From the NCBI RefSeq assembly GCF_900112005.1, contig NZ_FOKK01000019.1:30499-94498 (forward strand): DNA of 64,000 nt, written 5' to 3'. The DNA is from Algoriphagus aquimarinus. Lineage in GTDB: Bacteria > Bacteroidota > Bacteroidia > Cytophagales > Cyclobacteriaceae. Below the pieces are notes generated by a model. That model ran no database searches. It was not told where the DNA came from and worked only from the letters and a program-made list of their open reading frames with translations. This document shows positions 18,224 to 27,726 of the stretch, piece after piece. The position numbers and the translations under genes are program-made. Within the stretch, counting starts at the first letter, position 1. Every line of letters begins with the position of its first letter.

Positions 18224-18418
18224 ATGAGTTTTCAATACATCAAAAAAAATAAGCATAAGAATGAAGGTGTCTTTGTTCCCCTAACAGAAGGTGAGGATTT
18301 GTCGGAAAATCCTGAAAAAGTAGAAGGTGAAGATGATACAGTCGAAGATTGGAACCGGATAGTTGCAACTAAGCAGAAGGAAAAAGATCACGAAGAAGTC
18401 TCCAAGAAAGATCAATAG
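18224..18418 (+). CDS. Small charged hypothetical protein
   Basis: A 64-residue frame from ATG 18224. It is very hydrophilic, with a basic N-terminus (MSFQYIKKNKHKNEG) and an acidic middle (EGEDLSENPEKVEGEDD), so it is likely disordered. No family is recognised. It lies 85 bases after folK on the same strand and may be co-transcribed. The strongly biased composition and ATG start favour a real gene, but no other evidence supports it. Confidence 0.45.
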   Translation: MSFQYIKKNKHKNEGVFVPLTEGEDLSENPEKVEGEDDTVEDWNRIVATKQKEKDHEEVSKKDQ

Positions 18419-18742
18419 GAGATGAGGGGTCAATAGAGTAAGCTAGAGACTAGGATTTCGCTTTTTCAGAGCTTGGAATTAGGATCTTGTTTTTACACAT
18501 GCTTATCGAGCTGGGCTTAGATAGGTGGGATTTTCAGCCCTTTCCCACATAAAATTTTAAAGAATCTAATTGCTCTGTTTAGGCTAATTTTTGGTAAAAT
18601 TAGTTGGGCCAAAGTTTAGCTTATGGTCAGACAGCATTCATGTATCTCAAATTTGTAACAAAAAAAGCTTGATCCAAATCCTCAGATTTGAACTAAGCTT
18701 TTACTTTATTTTCACTGTGTTCCTCCGCGAATTACTCTGCAG
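18419..18742. other. 324-base gap without a recognisable gene
   Basis: I see no coding frame or RNA gene here. The only structured part is the hairpin near 18665-18703, which probably ends the fabD transcript. Confidence 0.6.
18664..18705 (-). terminator. Terminator-like hairpin after fabD
   Basis: AAAAGCTT / AAGCTTTT outer arms and CAAATC / GATTTG inner arms form an interrupted stem, with A and T tracts on both sides. It lies about 40 bases beyond the fabD stop. Confidence 0.6.
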
Positions 18743-19618
18743 TTACAACCCTGAAACCTCAGCTTCAGGATGGATTTTTTTAACCAAGCCTTGGAGCACT
18801 TTTCCAGGTCCACATTCCACGAATTCTGTAGCGCCATCAGCAACCATGTTTTGAACGGATTGCGTCCATTTCACCGGAGCAGTAAGCTGAGCGATTAGAT
18901 TTGCTTTAATCTCAGCTATGTCGGTAACAGCCGTGGTGCTTACGTTTTGGTAAACAGGACAGCTAGGACTATGGAAAGTAGTGGCTTCGATAGCCGTCTG
19001 CAATTTCTCGCGAGCTGGTTCCATTAGTGGAGAGTGAAACGCTCCACCCACTGGTAGCGGCAACGCACGCTTAGCTCCAGCCTCTTTCATTTTTTCGCAG
19101 GCAATCTCGATTCCTTTGTTAGAACCAGAAATAACCAACTGACCTGGACAATTATAGTTCGCTGGTACCACCACTTCTTCAGTGAAAGTAGCACAGATTT
19201 CTTCTACCTTTTCATCTGCCAATCCTAAGATAGCAGCCATGGTAGAAGGATTGATTTCACAGGCTTCCTGCATCGCAAGTGCTCTCTGATAGACTAACTT
19301 CAATCCATCTTCGAAAGCAAGGGTCCCATTGGCAACCAAAGCTGAAAGTTCGCCCAAAGAGTGACCCGCAACCATGTCTGGCGAGAAGTCGGGAGTTGTT
19401 TTCGCTAATATCACGGAATGAAGAAATACAGCAGGCTGAGTTACATTGGTTTGCTTCAGTTCCTCAGCAGTTCCTTCAAACATGATGTCTGTGATGCGGA
19501 AACCTAAGATTTCATTAGCTCTCTCAAATAATTCTTTTGCTTGAGGATTTTCTTCATAAAGTGCTTTTCCCATTCCTGGGAATTGGGCGCCTTGGCCCGG
19601 AAAAACAAATGCCTTCAT
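18743..19618 (-). CDS. fabD: Malonyl-CoA:acyl-carrier-protein transacylase
   Basis: A 291-residue enzyme that loads malonyl groups onto ACP for fatty acid synthesis. The start KAFVFPGQGAQFPGMG, the nucleophile Ser 87 in GHSLGE, and the later VGGAFHSPLM segment with the catalytic His are all present. Start ATG 19618 is chosen because MKAFVFPGQG is the family N-terminus; a longer frame from 19669 adds 17 residues. A TATATTTG box lies 25 bases upstream of that ATG and supports it. Confidence 0.95.
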   Translation of the reverse strand: MKAFVFPGQGAQFPGMGKALYEENPQAKELFERANEILGFRITDIMFEGTAEELKQTNVTQPAVFLHSVILAKTTPDFSPDMVAGHSLGELSALVANGTLAFEDGLKLVYQRALAMQEACEINPSTMAAILGLADEKVEEICATFTEEVVVPANYNCPGQLVISGSNKGIEIACEKMKEAGAKRALPLPVGGAFHSPLMEPAREKLQTAIEATTFHSPSCPVYQNVSTTAVTDIAEIKANLIAQLTAPVKWTQSVQNMVADGATEFVECGPGKVLQGLVKKIHPEAEVSGL

Positions 19619-19642
19619 TAAGTAGTATTTTTTTGTTCGGTG

Positions 19643-19650
19643 CAAATATA
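19643..19650 (-). promoter_or_regulatory. Bacteroidota -7 element for fabD
   Basis: On the minus strand TATATTTG matches TAnnTTTG, 25 bases before the ATG at 19618. I see no clear -33 partner at normal spacing. Confidence 0.5.
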
Positions 19651-19840
19651 TGGCTTTTCCCAAAGTCATACTGCACTTGGAGATATGCGAGTCAAGCTTG
19701 AATGCGGATATTGAGTATGACTTTTAGATTTCCTATGATTAAATCCCCCTTGCCCCCTTACAAGGTGAATTGCCAAATTTGAACTTCAACCATTGCCGAA
19801 GAACCTTTGTGAGATTTCAGATTTACACCTAATTAACAAT

Positions 19841-20284
19841 TCACACGCTTAGCTTGATCCCTGTTTGGGATATGGTTTCCGAGGAAAGAAACTTTGCTTT
19901 TTCGGCTGGAGAGGGAAGTCTACAGGTGCTTTTTTTTCCAAACCAGCGGTACCGATTACTGCCAATCCAGTTGTAAAAAGGATCTCTAAGGAATTTTGGG
20001 ATAAAAATAAGGGGATACAAAGCAGGCCATAGTCCAGATAGGTTTCTGGCTATTTTCAGTGCCGCTGTGCTTTTGTAATAAATTTCACCCTTTTCCAAAA
20101 GAACTAGGGAGTCGAGGTAATCTTCTCGAACATCATAATTAGAGAGTATTGTTTTGCTAAAATCCTCTTGCAATGCTCCCACCAAGAAGTGATCTTTTTG
20201 ATCTCTTTGGATCACAAAATCAATGGAAGCATTACAGAGGTTGCAAACCCCATCAAAGAATATGATGGATTTATTTTCTGTCAT
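19841..20284 (-). CDS. DCC-family thiol-disulfide oxidoreductase-like protein (DUF393)
   Basis: A 147-residue DCC protein. The N-terminal IFFDGVCNLCNASIDF carries the D-x-x-C-x-x-C motif (DGVCNLC) that names the family, with YPLIFIPKFLRDPFYNWI typical of its later half. The family has a thioredoxin-like fold, but its activity is poorly known. Its ATG overlaps the TGA of the T9SS cargo gene upstream (ATGA), so the two are translated together, an unexpected pairing of a cytoplasmic redox protein with a secreted one. A longer frame from 20416 lies inside that gene and is not used. Confidence 0.85.
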   Translation of the reverse strand: MTENKSIIFFDGVCNLCNASIDFVIQRDQKDHFLVGALQEDFSKTILSNYDVREDYLDSLVLLEKGEIYYKSTAALKIARNLSGLWPALYPLIFIPKFLRDPFYNWIGSNRYRWFGKKSTCRLPSPAEKAKFLSSETISQTGIKLSV

Positions 20285-23061
20285 CGAAGGAGTTGAATCG
20301 TTCCTTTCAAGCTTTGGTCTTTTTTGGCAGGATCGAGTACATCGAACACTACATTGCCAGAGTAATAATAAGTGCCAGCAGGTAAATCGTTGCCGTTTTT
20401 GTCTCTTCCATCCCATCGGATGTAGATGTCATTTTCAGAAGATTCAAGACTATTGTAGGAGAATACTTCCACTCCCCAACGGTTTACGATAAAGATATCT
20501 ACTCCTATAACGAACCTTGGACACATCGAGAATGGATTGTCAAAAGCCATATAGGTTTCGTTTATCCCATCACCATTCGGAGTAAATGCATTAGGCAGAT
20601 TGTAGCTAGGGCAATTTTCTACGCAGACGATATTACTTGGCTCAGACTCATTGCCAGATCTATCTACCGCAGTGATGTAATAGCAACCACGGTAGGTGGC
20701 CAGGTCACGGATAGTGGTGGACAGATTCAGGGAAGAAACTGTTGCTATCAATTCAAACTGACTATCCTCGCCACTGGAAGTATAATACAATTTATACCCA
20801 CTTAATTCATCATCGCATTCCCCTGAAAAGTCAGGAGTCCAGCTTAACTCATGCTCATAAGTGGTATTGCCACAAGGAATATCTGCTAGATAAGCGGAAC
20901 ATTCAGGCCCTTCGAATGTCAATACTGGAGGACATGGCAAGCGGTTGTCATCAGGCTTAGCACATACGATTTGAGATTTGTTCTCCAAAGGATACACTAA
21001 CCCAGCGACGTTGTAGGAGCCTTTTGTGATCACATAGTAGCAGTATTCAAGTTCCTTCTCTAGCGGAACACCATTGAAGCTACCGTCGTCCAGAAATTTG
21101 AATCCACTGGTGGTGACATCCACTTCTGCGATTTTCACAAAAGTAGCGTCGTCCGCTGCTGCGGCATCTGTTCTGTTTCTGTAAACCTCATGCTTGTATT
21201 GACTGAGAGAATTGTTCCAAGGAACGATGAATTCCCAATTCAGCTCAATGGCTTCGTTGATAATAGTGGGGTCGGCCCACACAGAAGAAGCTTTAGAGGA
21301 GGTGTCAATTTTTGTATTCCTATCAAGTAAGACGACTTCGTAATTGTACACTACATTTTGCGTGTTCAGTCCCGTGTCAGTGAAAAGTGTGTCAGAAGTG
21401 ACTCCCAACGATACCAATCCAGTATTTCCATTGAATCCAGTGCTTCGCAAAAGCTCATAAGTGTAAGGTCCTGGGAACTGCACTTTATCAATATCATAGG
21501 GAGGTGTCCATTTCACGAATATCTCTCCAGCTGTTGGATCAGTTTCTTCCACACTGACATTGGTGATGATTGGAACATCCACATCTATGGTCACACAGAT
21601 TTCATCGGAAACGATGCTTTCGCCCGCTCGTGGGTTTGGATAAGCTGCTACTAGTCTATAGCAATAGGTGTTTCCAGGCGCCAAGCCATCTCCACCATTT
21701 ACATCTAAGAAATTTAGCGTTTGCATGGTGGTAGTTCCGATCAATTCATACCCTGCTCGGATGCCTGTTTCACAGCTGTCAGGCTGATAAGGATCTGAAT
21801 TGATTCTTCTCCATATCTGCATTTCACTAGCTGAGTTCGCACATGCATATGGATCCCAATTCAGCTCTACCGTTCTACCAGGCATTTGCTCTATTTCATC
21901 GAAAACAGGCGGTGGGCCTACTACTTTGATGCGCCAAGTTTTAATATCTACTAAGGAAGGTCCGGAGGTAGGTTGATCTGAAATTCTTACCCGAACTTCA
22001 TATTCTCTTGCTCGCACATGATTACAGACTGTCTGCCAATCGAAGTTCACGATGCCTGGAGTAGGCTGGTAAGTGCTTTTTGGTGAATAGTTAGCAGGAG
22101 AAGTGGTTATTTCTATAGGTTCGCCAAAGACCTCAATTTTGATAGGGTCACCATCTGGGTCTTGACCTTGGATGATTTCTTCTATTTTAGTGCCTGCTAC
22201 CACACAAAGATCTGGGGGCAATATCAACTCGGGTCTTCTGTTATTCGAGTTTTCAATAATAATTTGCATATCTCGGACCACATAGCCTATGAGCACCCAT
22301 TTCCCATCCAGCTTCCTATATTCATTGATTCTAAAGGCTACATTGAATTGCCCTGCGGTTCCGGGGGCATCCCAAATGAGATCCCCATTAACTGGATCCA
22401 AGGTTAAAAATGCTGGGGTGCTACCATCTTCTTGTTTGAAACTGAATTCAGGAGAAGCAGGGCTTCTATAGTTATTAACTGGACGTTGGAACTGCTGCTT
22501 AGGAATGTCCATAGAATAAGCTAAACTATCGCCATCTGGATCAAAAGCACCTGGATTGTGTATGTATCTGACGTTTACTGCACCATTGTCTACTGGCGGG
22601 ATTGTCAGAACAGGAGAGTTATTTACTCCTATAAAAGGGTCAATTGTAATAGTGGTTTCTACATAAAACGGCGTATCCACCGAATTATCCATATTCAGTG
22701 TTCGGTCATTTCTATTGAATTCCTGAAATCTGATCGTGTAAGTTCCAGGTCCTTGAAATGTATGAGAAATCACAAAGATGTTTTTCTCAATTTGATTACC
22801 CAAACTTATTACTGTACTGAATTGACTTTCAGTATTCAAACCATCTACAATTCTCCCATCTCCAAAATTGATTTCCCCTGGCCCGAAGATTACGTTTGAT
22901 CGGGTATCTGTATACCCAACCACCGTGATTTTATAGGTAAGGTTTTGAACTGAAACCCGCTCAGCGATGATTTCACCTGCTCTAATGTGGGTAGCCCAAG
23001 CTTCGGAAATCCCGGCTACCAGGAAGATTAGAAAAAGTCCAAGGGTGATTTTAAGCTTCAT
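20281..23061 (-). CDS. Secreted T9SS protein with gliding-motility-type C-terminal domain
   Basis: A 926-residue exported protein. A signal peptide (MKLKITLGLFLIFLVAGISEAWA) is followed by cadherin/Ig-like modules (GAFDPDGDSLAYSM, GQDPDGDPIKIEVFG) and several fibronectin III-like modules (for example EIFVKWTPPYDIDKVQFPGP and YELLRSTGFNGN). The last 90 residues form the CHU_C / type B sorting domain: LPNAFTPNGDGINETY, VDIFIVNRWGVEVF, IRWDGRDKNGNDLPAGTYYY. That domain directs export through the type IX secretion system to the cell surface. No catalytic domain is visible, so an adhesive or structural role is inferred. An ATG 15 bases upstream is an alternative start. Confidence 0.85.
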   Translation of the reverse strand: MKLKITLGLFLIFLVAGISEAWATHIRAGEIIAERVSVQNLTYKITVVGYTDTRSNVIFGPGEINFGDGRIVDGLNTESQFSTVISLGNQIEKNIFVISHTFQGPGTYTIRFQEFNRNDRTLNMDNSVDTPFYVETTITIDPFIGVNNSPVLTIPPVDNGAVNVRYIHNPGAFDPDGDSLAYSMDIPKQQFQRPVNNYRSPASPEFSFKQEDGSTPAFLTLDPVNGDLIWDAPGTAGQFNVAFRINEYRKLDGKWVLIGYVVRDMQIIIENSNNRRPELILPPDLCVVAGTKIEEIIQGQDPDGDPIKIEVFGEPIEITTSPANYSPKSTYQPTPGIVNFDWQTVCNHVRAREYEVRVRISDQPTSGPSLVDIKTWRIKVVGPPPVFDEIEQMPGRTVELNWDPYACANSASEMQIWRRINSDPYQPDSCETGIRAGYELIGTTTMQTLNFLDVNGGDGLAPGNTYCYRLVAAYPNPRAGESIVSDEICVTIDVDVPIITNVSVEETDPTAGEIFVKWTPPYDIDKVQFPGPYTYELLRSTGFNGNTGLVSLGVTSDTLFTDTGLNTQNVVYNYEVVLLDRNTKIDTSSKASSVWADPTIINEAIELNWEFIVPWNNSLSQYKHEVYRNRTDAAAADDATFVKIAEVDVTTSGFKFLDDGSFNGVPLEKELEYCYYVITKGSYNVAGLVYPLENKSQIVCAKPDDNRLPCPPVLTFEGPECSAYLADIPCGNTTYEHELSWTPDFSGECDDELSGYKLYYTSSGEDSQFELIATVSSLNLSTTIRDLATYRGCYYITAVDRSGNESEPSNIVCVENCPSYNLPNAFTPNGDGINETYMAFDNPFSMCPRFVIGVDIFIVNRWGVEVFSYNSLESSENDIYIRWDGRDKNGNDLPAGTYYYSGNVVFDVLDPAKKDQSLKGTIQLLR

Positions 23062-23361
23062 ATTGGTCAAGTTCATTTATAAGGAGAAATAGAATGTACG
23101 AATTAATCCTCTTCTAAGGTTTTAGCTTACATCCTTTTCCTTTTACGAAATAAAGGGAAGTAAGGAGAAAATCCCCGCAAAATCAAACATTAAATCTGTA
23201 CACATTGTTAATTGACCATTAGAAGCACTGCATGTTGGTTTTTATTTAGAACCGATTAAAATAAGGCAAGTGTTTTTGAATGGATTGTTTGCTACCTCAT
23301 CCACACGTAAATTTGGCAGTAATAATCAAAGATTTCGTTCTAATCTAATCGCAAAAATTGT
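23062..23361. other. 300-base divergent intergenic region
   Basis: This gap separates the minus-strand T9SS gene from the plus-strand sdh operon and must hold both promoters. I find no coding frame, RNA gene or strong hairpin, and no exact TAnnTTTG box with a good partner. Confidence 0.5.
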
Positions 23362-24042
23362 ATGAGCTGGGTTACAAAAACCTTGAGTAGCACAATAGGC
23401 AGGAAACTGATCATGGCATTGACCGGACTTTTCCTGATTCTATTTTTGACAGGTCACGTTGCAGGAAACTTGCAGTTGTTTAAGAGTGATGGTGGTGAGG
23501 CATTTAATATTTATGCTCATTTCATGACTACTAATCCAGCGGTAAAACTGCTTTCTTACCTTACTTACATTTCCATCATTGGTCACGTAATCTTTTCTAT
23601 CTGGCTTGGCAGTACAAATAGAGCTGCTCGTCCCATAGGATATGGCGTATCTACTCCGCCTTCTACCACTCTTTCTTCCCGTAACATGGGTATTTTGGGC
23701 ACATTCATTTTGATCTTCATCGTGATACACATGCAGACTTTCTGGTATCAGATGCACTGGGGAGATGTTCCTTTCGTGACTTATGATGGTGTAGAATACA
23801 AGGATTTGTTCAGCATTGTGGCTTTTGCTTTCCAAAATGAACTGATGGTAATCGGATATGTAATAGCAATGGCTTTCTTGGGATTCCACCTTTCTCATGG
23901 ATTTGCCAGCGCATTCCAGACCTTAGGTTTGAATCATGCGAAATACTCGCCAGCAATTGCGCTGATCGGAAAAATCTACTGCATAGTGGTTCCGATCCTA
24001 TTTGCCAGCATGCCAGTTTATATCTATTTCACACAGAGCTAA
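23362..24042 (+). CDS. sdhC: Succinate dehydrogenase cytochrome b subunit
   Basis: A 226-residue membrane subunit of the Bacteroidota-type (B-type) succinate:quinone oxidoreductase. Five membrane helices are visible. The opening TKTLSSTIGRKLIMALTGLFLILFLTGHVAGNL is typical, here seen in IGRKLIMALTG and FLTGHVAGN; conserved His residues that bind two haems b occur in these helices (TGHVAGN, ISIIGHVIFS, FIVIHMQTFW, FLGFHLSHGF). One membrane subunit replaces SdhC plus SdhD. First gene of the sdhCAB operon. Confidence 0.95.
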   Translation: MSWVTKTLSSTIGRKLIMALTGLFLILFLTGHVAGNLQLFKSDGGEAFNIYAHFMTTNPAVKLLSYLTYISIIGHVIFSIWLGSTNRAARPIGYGVSTPPSTTLSSRNMGILGTFILIFIVIHMQTFWYQMHWGDVPFVTYDGVEYKDLFSIVAFAFQNELMVIGYVIAMAFLGFHLSHGFASAFQTLGLNHAKYSPAIALIGKIYCIVVPILFASMPVYIYFTQS

Positions 24043-24055
24043 TCAATAGTCCCCT

Positions 24056-25990
24056 ATGATACTAGATTCAAAATCCCCAATCGGACCTTTAGCCGAAAAG
24101 TGGACTAAACATAAGTTTAACAGTAAGCTGGTAAACCCAGCAAACAAAAGAAAATACGAGGTAATCGTAGTAGGTACCGGTCTTGCTGGGGCCTCTGCAG
24201 CTGCTTCTCTTGCAGAATTGGGCTATAAAGTGAAAGCTTTTTGCTTCCAGGATAGCCCTCGTCGTGCGCACTCTATCGCTGCACAAGGCGGGATCAATGC
24301 TGCGAAAAACTACCAAAATGACGGTGACTCGGTTTACAGACTTTTCTACGATACCATCAAAGGTGGAGATTATCGTTCCCGTGAATCCAATGTGTACCGT
24401 CTTGCAGAAGTTTCTGTAAATATCATTGACCAGTGCGTGGCGCAAGGTGTTCCTTTCGCCAGAGAATATGGTGGATTGCTTGCCAACCGTTCTTTCGGTG
24501 GAGCGCAGGTTTCCAGAACTTTCTACGCCAGAGGCCAAACTGGACAGCAGTTGCTTTTAGGAGCTTACTCTGCTTTGAGTCGTCAGGTAGCCAATGGTAA
24601 AGTGAAACTTTATCCTCGTACTGAAATGATGGACGTCGTGACTATCGACGGTCATGCAAGAGGTATTGTAACCAGAAACTTGATCACTGGAGCTATCGAA
24701 ACTCACGCTGCTCACGCGGTGCTATTGTGTACTGGTGGTTACGGAAACGTATTTTTCCTATCTACCAATGCAATGGGATCGAATGTGACCGCAGCTTGGA
24801 GAGCTCATAAGAAAGGTGCTTACTTCGCCAATCCTTGCTACACGCAGATTCACCCGACTTGTATTCCAGTGTCAGGAGATCATCAGTCCAAGTTGACGTT
24901 GATGTCTGAATCACTGAGAAACGATGGTCGTGTTTGGGTGCCAAAGACAGTAGAGCTAGCGCAAAAGCTTCGCAAAGGAGAAATCAAGCCTAGAGATATC
25001 AAGGATGAGGACAGAGATTATTACTTGGAGAGAAAGTATCCTTCCTTCGGTAACTTGGTTCCTCGTGATGTGGCTTCCAGAAATGCGAAAGACGTTTGTG
25101 ATGAAAATCGTGGAGTAAACGAAACTGGCCAGGCTGTTTTCCTTGACTTCCGTGATGCCATCAATCGCGACAGCGAGGATGCGATCCGCGCGAGATACGG
25201 CAACTTGTTTGACATGTATCAGCAGATCACTGGTGAGAATCCTTACCAGACTCCAATGAAAATATATCCAGCAGTTCACTACACTATGGGTGGGCTTTGG
25301 GTTGATTATAACTTATCTACTACTGTTCCTGGTCTTTATTCCTTGGGCGAGGCAAACTTCTCCGATCACGGAGCAAACAGATTGGGAGCTTCTGCTTTGA
25401 TGCAAGGTTTGGCAGATGGATACTTCGTAGTTCCTTACACTATCGGCGATTATTTGGCACAAATAGGCCCTGCGCCAGTAGATGCGAATCATCCTGAATT
25501 TGCGAAAGCAGAAAAAGGAGTGAAGGATGCAATACAAAAATTGTTGAGTATCAACGGTACCAAAACGGTAGATCACTTCCATAAAGCATTGGGACATATC
25601 ATGTGGGAATACTGTGGTATGGCTAGAAATGCGGAAGGTTTGACGAAAGCAAAAGGCATGATTCAGGAACTTAGAAAAGAGTTCTGGAGAGATGTGAAAG
25701 TGCTTGGTGCAAACGAAGAATTGAACCAGACACTGGAGAAAGCTAGTCGAGTAGCTGATTTCTTAGAACTTGGCGAATTGATGGTAGACGATGCATTGAA
25801 CAGATCTGAGTCTTGCGGTGGTCACTTCAGACTGGAGTCTCAAACTCCGGATGGAGAAGCATTGAGAGATGATGAGAACTTCGCTTATGCTGCCGCTTGG
25901 GAGTTTATGGCAGAGAATTCTCCTGAAACTCTCCACAAAGAGCCGCTCGTGTTTGAAAACGTGAAGTTGACTCAGAGATCCTACAAATAA
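24056..25990 (+). CDS. sdhA: Succinate dehydrogenase/fumarate reductase flavoprotein subunit
   Basis: A 644-residue catalytic subunit that oxidises succinate to fumarate. The FAD-binding GTGLAGASAAASLAELGYKV is near residue 40, and the His for covalent FAD attachment lies in AHSIAAQGGINAAKN. Substrate-binding motifs appear as THPxx-like IHPTCIPVSGDHQ, RDVASRN, and HYTMGGLWVDYN, with GEANFSDHGANRLGASAL near the end. It lies 13 bases after sdhC and is the second gene of the operon. Length matches the B-type enzymes. Confidence 0.96.
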   Translation: MILDSKSPIGPLAEKWTKHKFNSKLVNPANKRKYEVIVVGTGLAGASAAASLAELGYKVKAFCFQDSPRRAHSIAAQGGINAAKNYQNDGDSVYRLFYDTIKGGDYRSRESNVYRLAEVSVNIIDQCVAQGVPFAREYGGLLANRSFGGAQVSRTFYARGQTGQQLLLGAYSALSRQVANGKVKLYPRTEMMDVVTIDGHARGIVTRNLITGAIETHAAHAVLLCTGGYGNVFFLSTNAMGSNVTAAWRAHKKGAYFANPCYTQIHPTCIPVSGDHQSKLTLMSESLRNDGRVWVPKTVELAQKLRKGEIKPRDIKDEDRDYYLERKYPSFGNLVPRDVASRNAKDVCDENRGVNETGQAVFLDFRDAINRDSEDAIRARYGNLFDMYQQITGENPYQTPMKIYPAVHYTMGGLWVDYNLSTTVPGLYSLGEANFSDHGANRLGASALMQGLADGYFVVPYTIGDYLAQIGPAPVDANHPEFAKAEKGVKDAIQKLLSINGTKTVDHFHKALGHIMWEYCGMARNAEGLTKAKGMIQELRKEFWRDVKVLGANEELNQTLEKASRVADFLELGELMVDDALNRSESCGGHFRLESQTPDGEALRDDENFAYAAAWEFMAENSPETLHKEPLVFENVKLTQRSYK

Positions 25991-26020
25991 ATTCAAGACT
26001 TTAATTCATAACTATATAGT

Positions 26021-26770
26021 ATGAAACTGACATTAAAAATATGGAGACAGAAGAACGCCAGCGATAAAGGCGGTTTTGTCACCTATCCAATAGATGGAAT
26101 TTCCACTGACATGTCATTCCTAGAAATGATGGATGTCTTGAATGAGGAACTTGCTATCAAAGGACAAGATCCTGTGCACTTTGATCACGATTGCCGTGAA
26201 GGTATCTGTGGCATGTGCTCACTTTATATCAATGGTCATCCACACGGACCGCAGCAGACGACTACTTGTCAGCTTCACATGCGTACGTTCTCCGATGGGG
26301 AAACGATTACGATCGAGCCATGGAGAGCAAAAGCCTTCCCAGTGGTAAAAGACCTAGTTGTAGATCGTGGTTCATTTGACAGAATCATCCAAGCGGGCGG
26401 ATACGTGAATGTGAATACAGGTGGTGTACCGGATGCAAATGAGATTCCTATTCCTAAGAGAGTAGCTGATGAAGCCTTTGATTCGGCTACTTGTATCGGA
26501 TGTGGAGCGTGTGTGGCAGCGTGTAAGAATGCTTCAGCAATGCTATTCACCTCTGCCAAAATCTCTCAGCTGGCAATGCTACCACAAGGTCAAGTGGAGC
26601 GTATGTCCAGAGCAGAGAAGATGGTCGCTCAGATGGACGAGGAAGGTTTCGGAGCATGTACTAACACTGGTGCCTGCGAAGCAGAATGTCCTAAAGGAAT
26701 CAGCCTGACAAACATCGCTCGAATGAACAGAGAGTATTTCTCTGCTTCGCTAAAGAGCGAAAATGTTTAA
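26021..26770 (+). CDS. sdhB: Succinate dehydrogenase iron-sulfur subunit
   Basis: A 249-residue electron-transfer subunit. The [2Fe-2S] ligands are Cys 58, 63 and 66 (CREGICGMC) and Cys 83; the [4Fe-4S]/[3Fe-4S] ligands lie in CIGCGACVAAC and CTNTGACEAECPKGI. It passes electrons from FADH2 in SdhA to the haems and quinone in SdhC. It ends the sdhCAB operon and is followed by a terminator. Confidence 0.96.
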   Translation: MKLTLKIWRQKNASDKGGFVTYPIDGISTDMSFLEMMDVLNEELAIKGQDPVHFDHDCREGICGMCSLYINGHPHGPQQTTTCQLHMRTFSDGETITIEPWRAKAFPVVKDLVVDRGSFDRIIQAGGYVNVNTGGVPDANEIPIPKRVADEAFDSATCIGCGACVAACKNASAMLFTSAKISQLAMLPQGQVERMSRAEKMVAQMDEEGFGACTNTGACEAECPKGISLTNIARMNREYFSASLKSENV

Positions 26771-26795
26771 TTGAATTACGAATTCATAAAGAGTA

Positions 26796-26824
26796 TAAAA
26801 GCCGGCGAGAGTCGGCTTTTTTGG
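26796..26824 (+). terminator. Terminator of the sdhCAB operon
   Basis: AAAAGCCG / CGGCTTTT stem with a small internal loop, then six T residues, 27 bases after the sdhB stop. Confidence 0.88.
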
Positions 26825-26880
26825 TTTAGAAGTCCAATAATATTGCAGATTTAAATATTTTAAATGTGATTTGAAAAAAA

Positions 26881-27471
26881 ATGAATATCAAGAAAAACTT
26901 ACTTACAGCCATTCTTTTGACAATCTGTTCACTCGGATTTGCTCAAGATTACAAACAAAATATTGCAGGTGAATTCACCGAATATTTAAACTCTATTGTG
27001 AATATGGAATTTGAGAAATCAATGGGATATATCACACCTGAGTTTTTTGAGATTGTTCCAAAAGCCCAAATGATCCAATTAATGGAACAAACTTTCAATA
27101 ATCCTGCAATGGAGTTTGAAATCAAAAACCCTAAAATTTTAGCAATTGATGTTGTTCAAAATATAGAAGATAAATATTATTCTCTGCTGACCTATTCGAA
27201 TCAGATGGATATAAAAATGAAAAGTGAAGAAGAAACTGAGGATGAAAAGAAAATGAGATTGAATTTGTTGAAAGTCTCATTTGAACAAACATTTGGTATA
27301 GACAATGTGAAATACAATGAAGAGACTGAATTTTTTGAAATCCAATCTCAAAAAGAGGTTTACGCGATTTCAATAAATGGAGAAACAGATTGGAAATTTT
27401 TAGTAATTGAGAAAAATCAAAAAGTGATTTTAGAGAAAATATTACCCAAAGAACTTTCTGAAAAAATATAA
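26881..27471 (+). CDS. Exported hypothetical protein
   Basis: A 196-residue protein with a clear signal peptide (MNIKKNLLTAILLTICSLGFAQ). The mature part is alpha/beta, with a helical start (EFTEYLNSIVNMEFEKSMGY) and a stretch rich in acidic and basic residues (KMKSEEETEDEKKMR). The layout resembles DUF3887- or NTF2-like periplasmic proteins, but I do not recognise a family. It is very A+T rich and codon use differs from the sdh genes, which may mark the start of the accessory region. Confidence 0.7.
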   Translation: MNIKKNLLTAILLTICSLGFAQDYKQNIAGEFTEYLNSIVNMEFEKSMGYITPEFFEIVPKAQMIQLMEQTFNNPAMEFEIKNPKILAIDVVQNIEDKYYSLLTYSNQMDIKMKSEEETEDEKKMRLNLLKVSFEQTFGIDNVKYNEETEFFEIQSQKEVYAISINGETDWKFLVIEKNQKVILEKILPKELSEKI

Positions 27472-27490
27472 AAATCCCACAACCCTGAAA

Positions 27491-27667
27491 ATGAACCCAG
27501 CCAATCTATTACAGCAAGTTGCTTTCATAAAAGAAATCGACAAGTTGAAATACATTCAGCGCAAAACTCGGTTGTTCAACAGCGACAGACTAGAAAATGA
27601 TGCTGAGCATAGTTGGCATTTGGCGATGATGACCATTGCTTTGACTGAGAATCCAGACTTATATTAG
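27491..27667 (+). pseudogene. Truncated copy of the HD-domain hydrolase gene
   Basis: This 58-residue frame repeats the N-terminus of the intact gene at 29575. The first 49 codons differ at about 14 of 147 bases by my hand count, and only one amino acid changes (Lys27 to Arg). After MMTI the match ends, and the frame stops within 10 codons, losing most of the HD domain. Changes are nearly all silent, so the copy diverged while still under selection and was cut later. It and the intact gene flank the FAD-dependent oxidoreductase gene as direct repeats. Confidence 0.85.
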
Positions 27668-27726
27668 CTCTGATTTATACATTCAGTATTTTGGCGTAAA
27701 CTTAAGAGCAACTCAATTTAGCATCA

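Noticed and set aside
20285..20416. 44-residue N-terminal extension of the DCC protein
   Set aside because: It lies wholly within the T9SS cargo gene in another frame and has an odd Cys/Trp/Arg-rich sequence.
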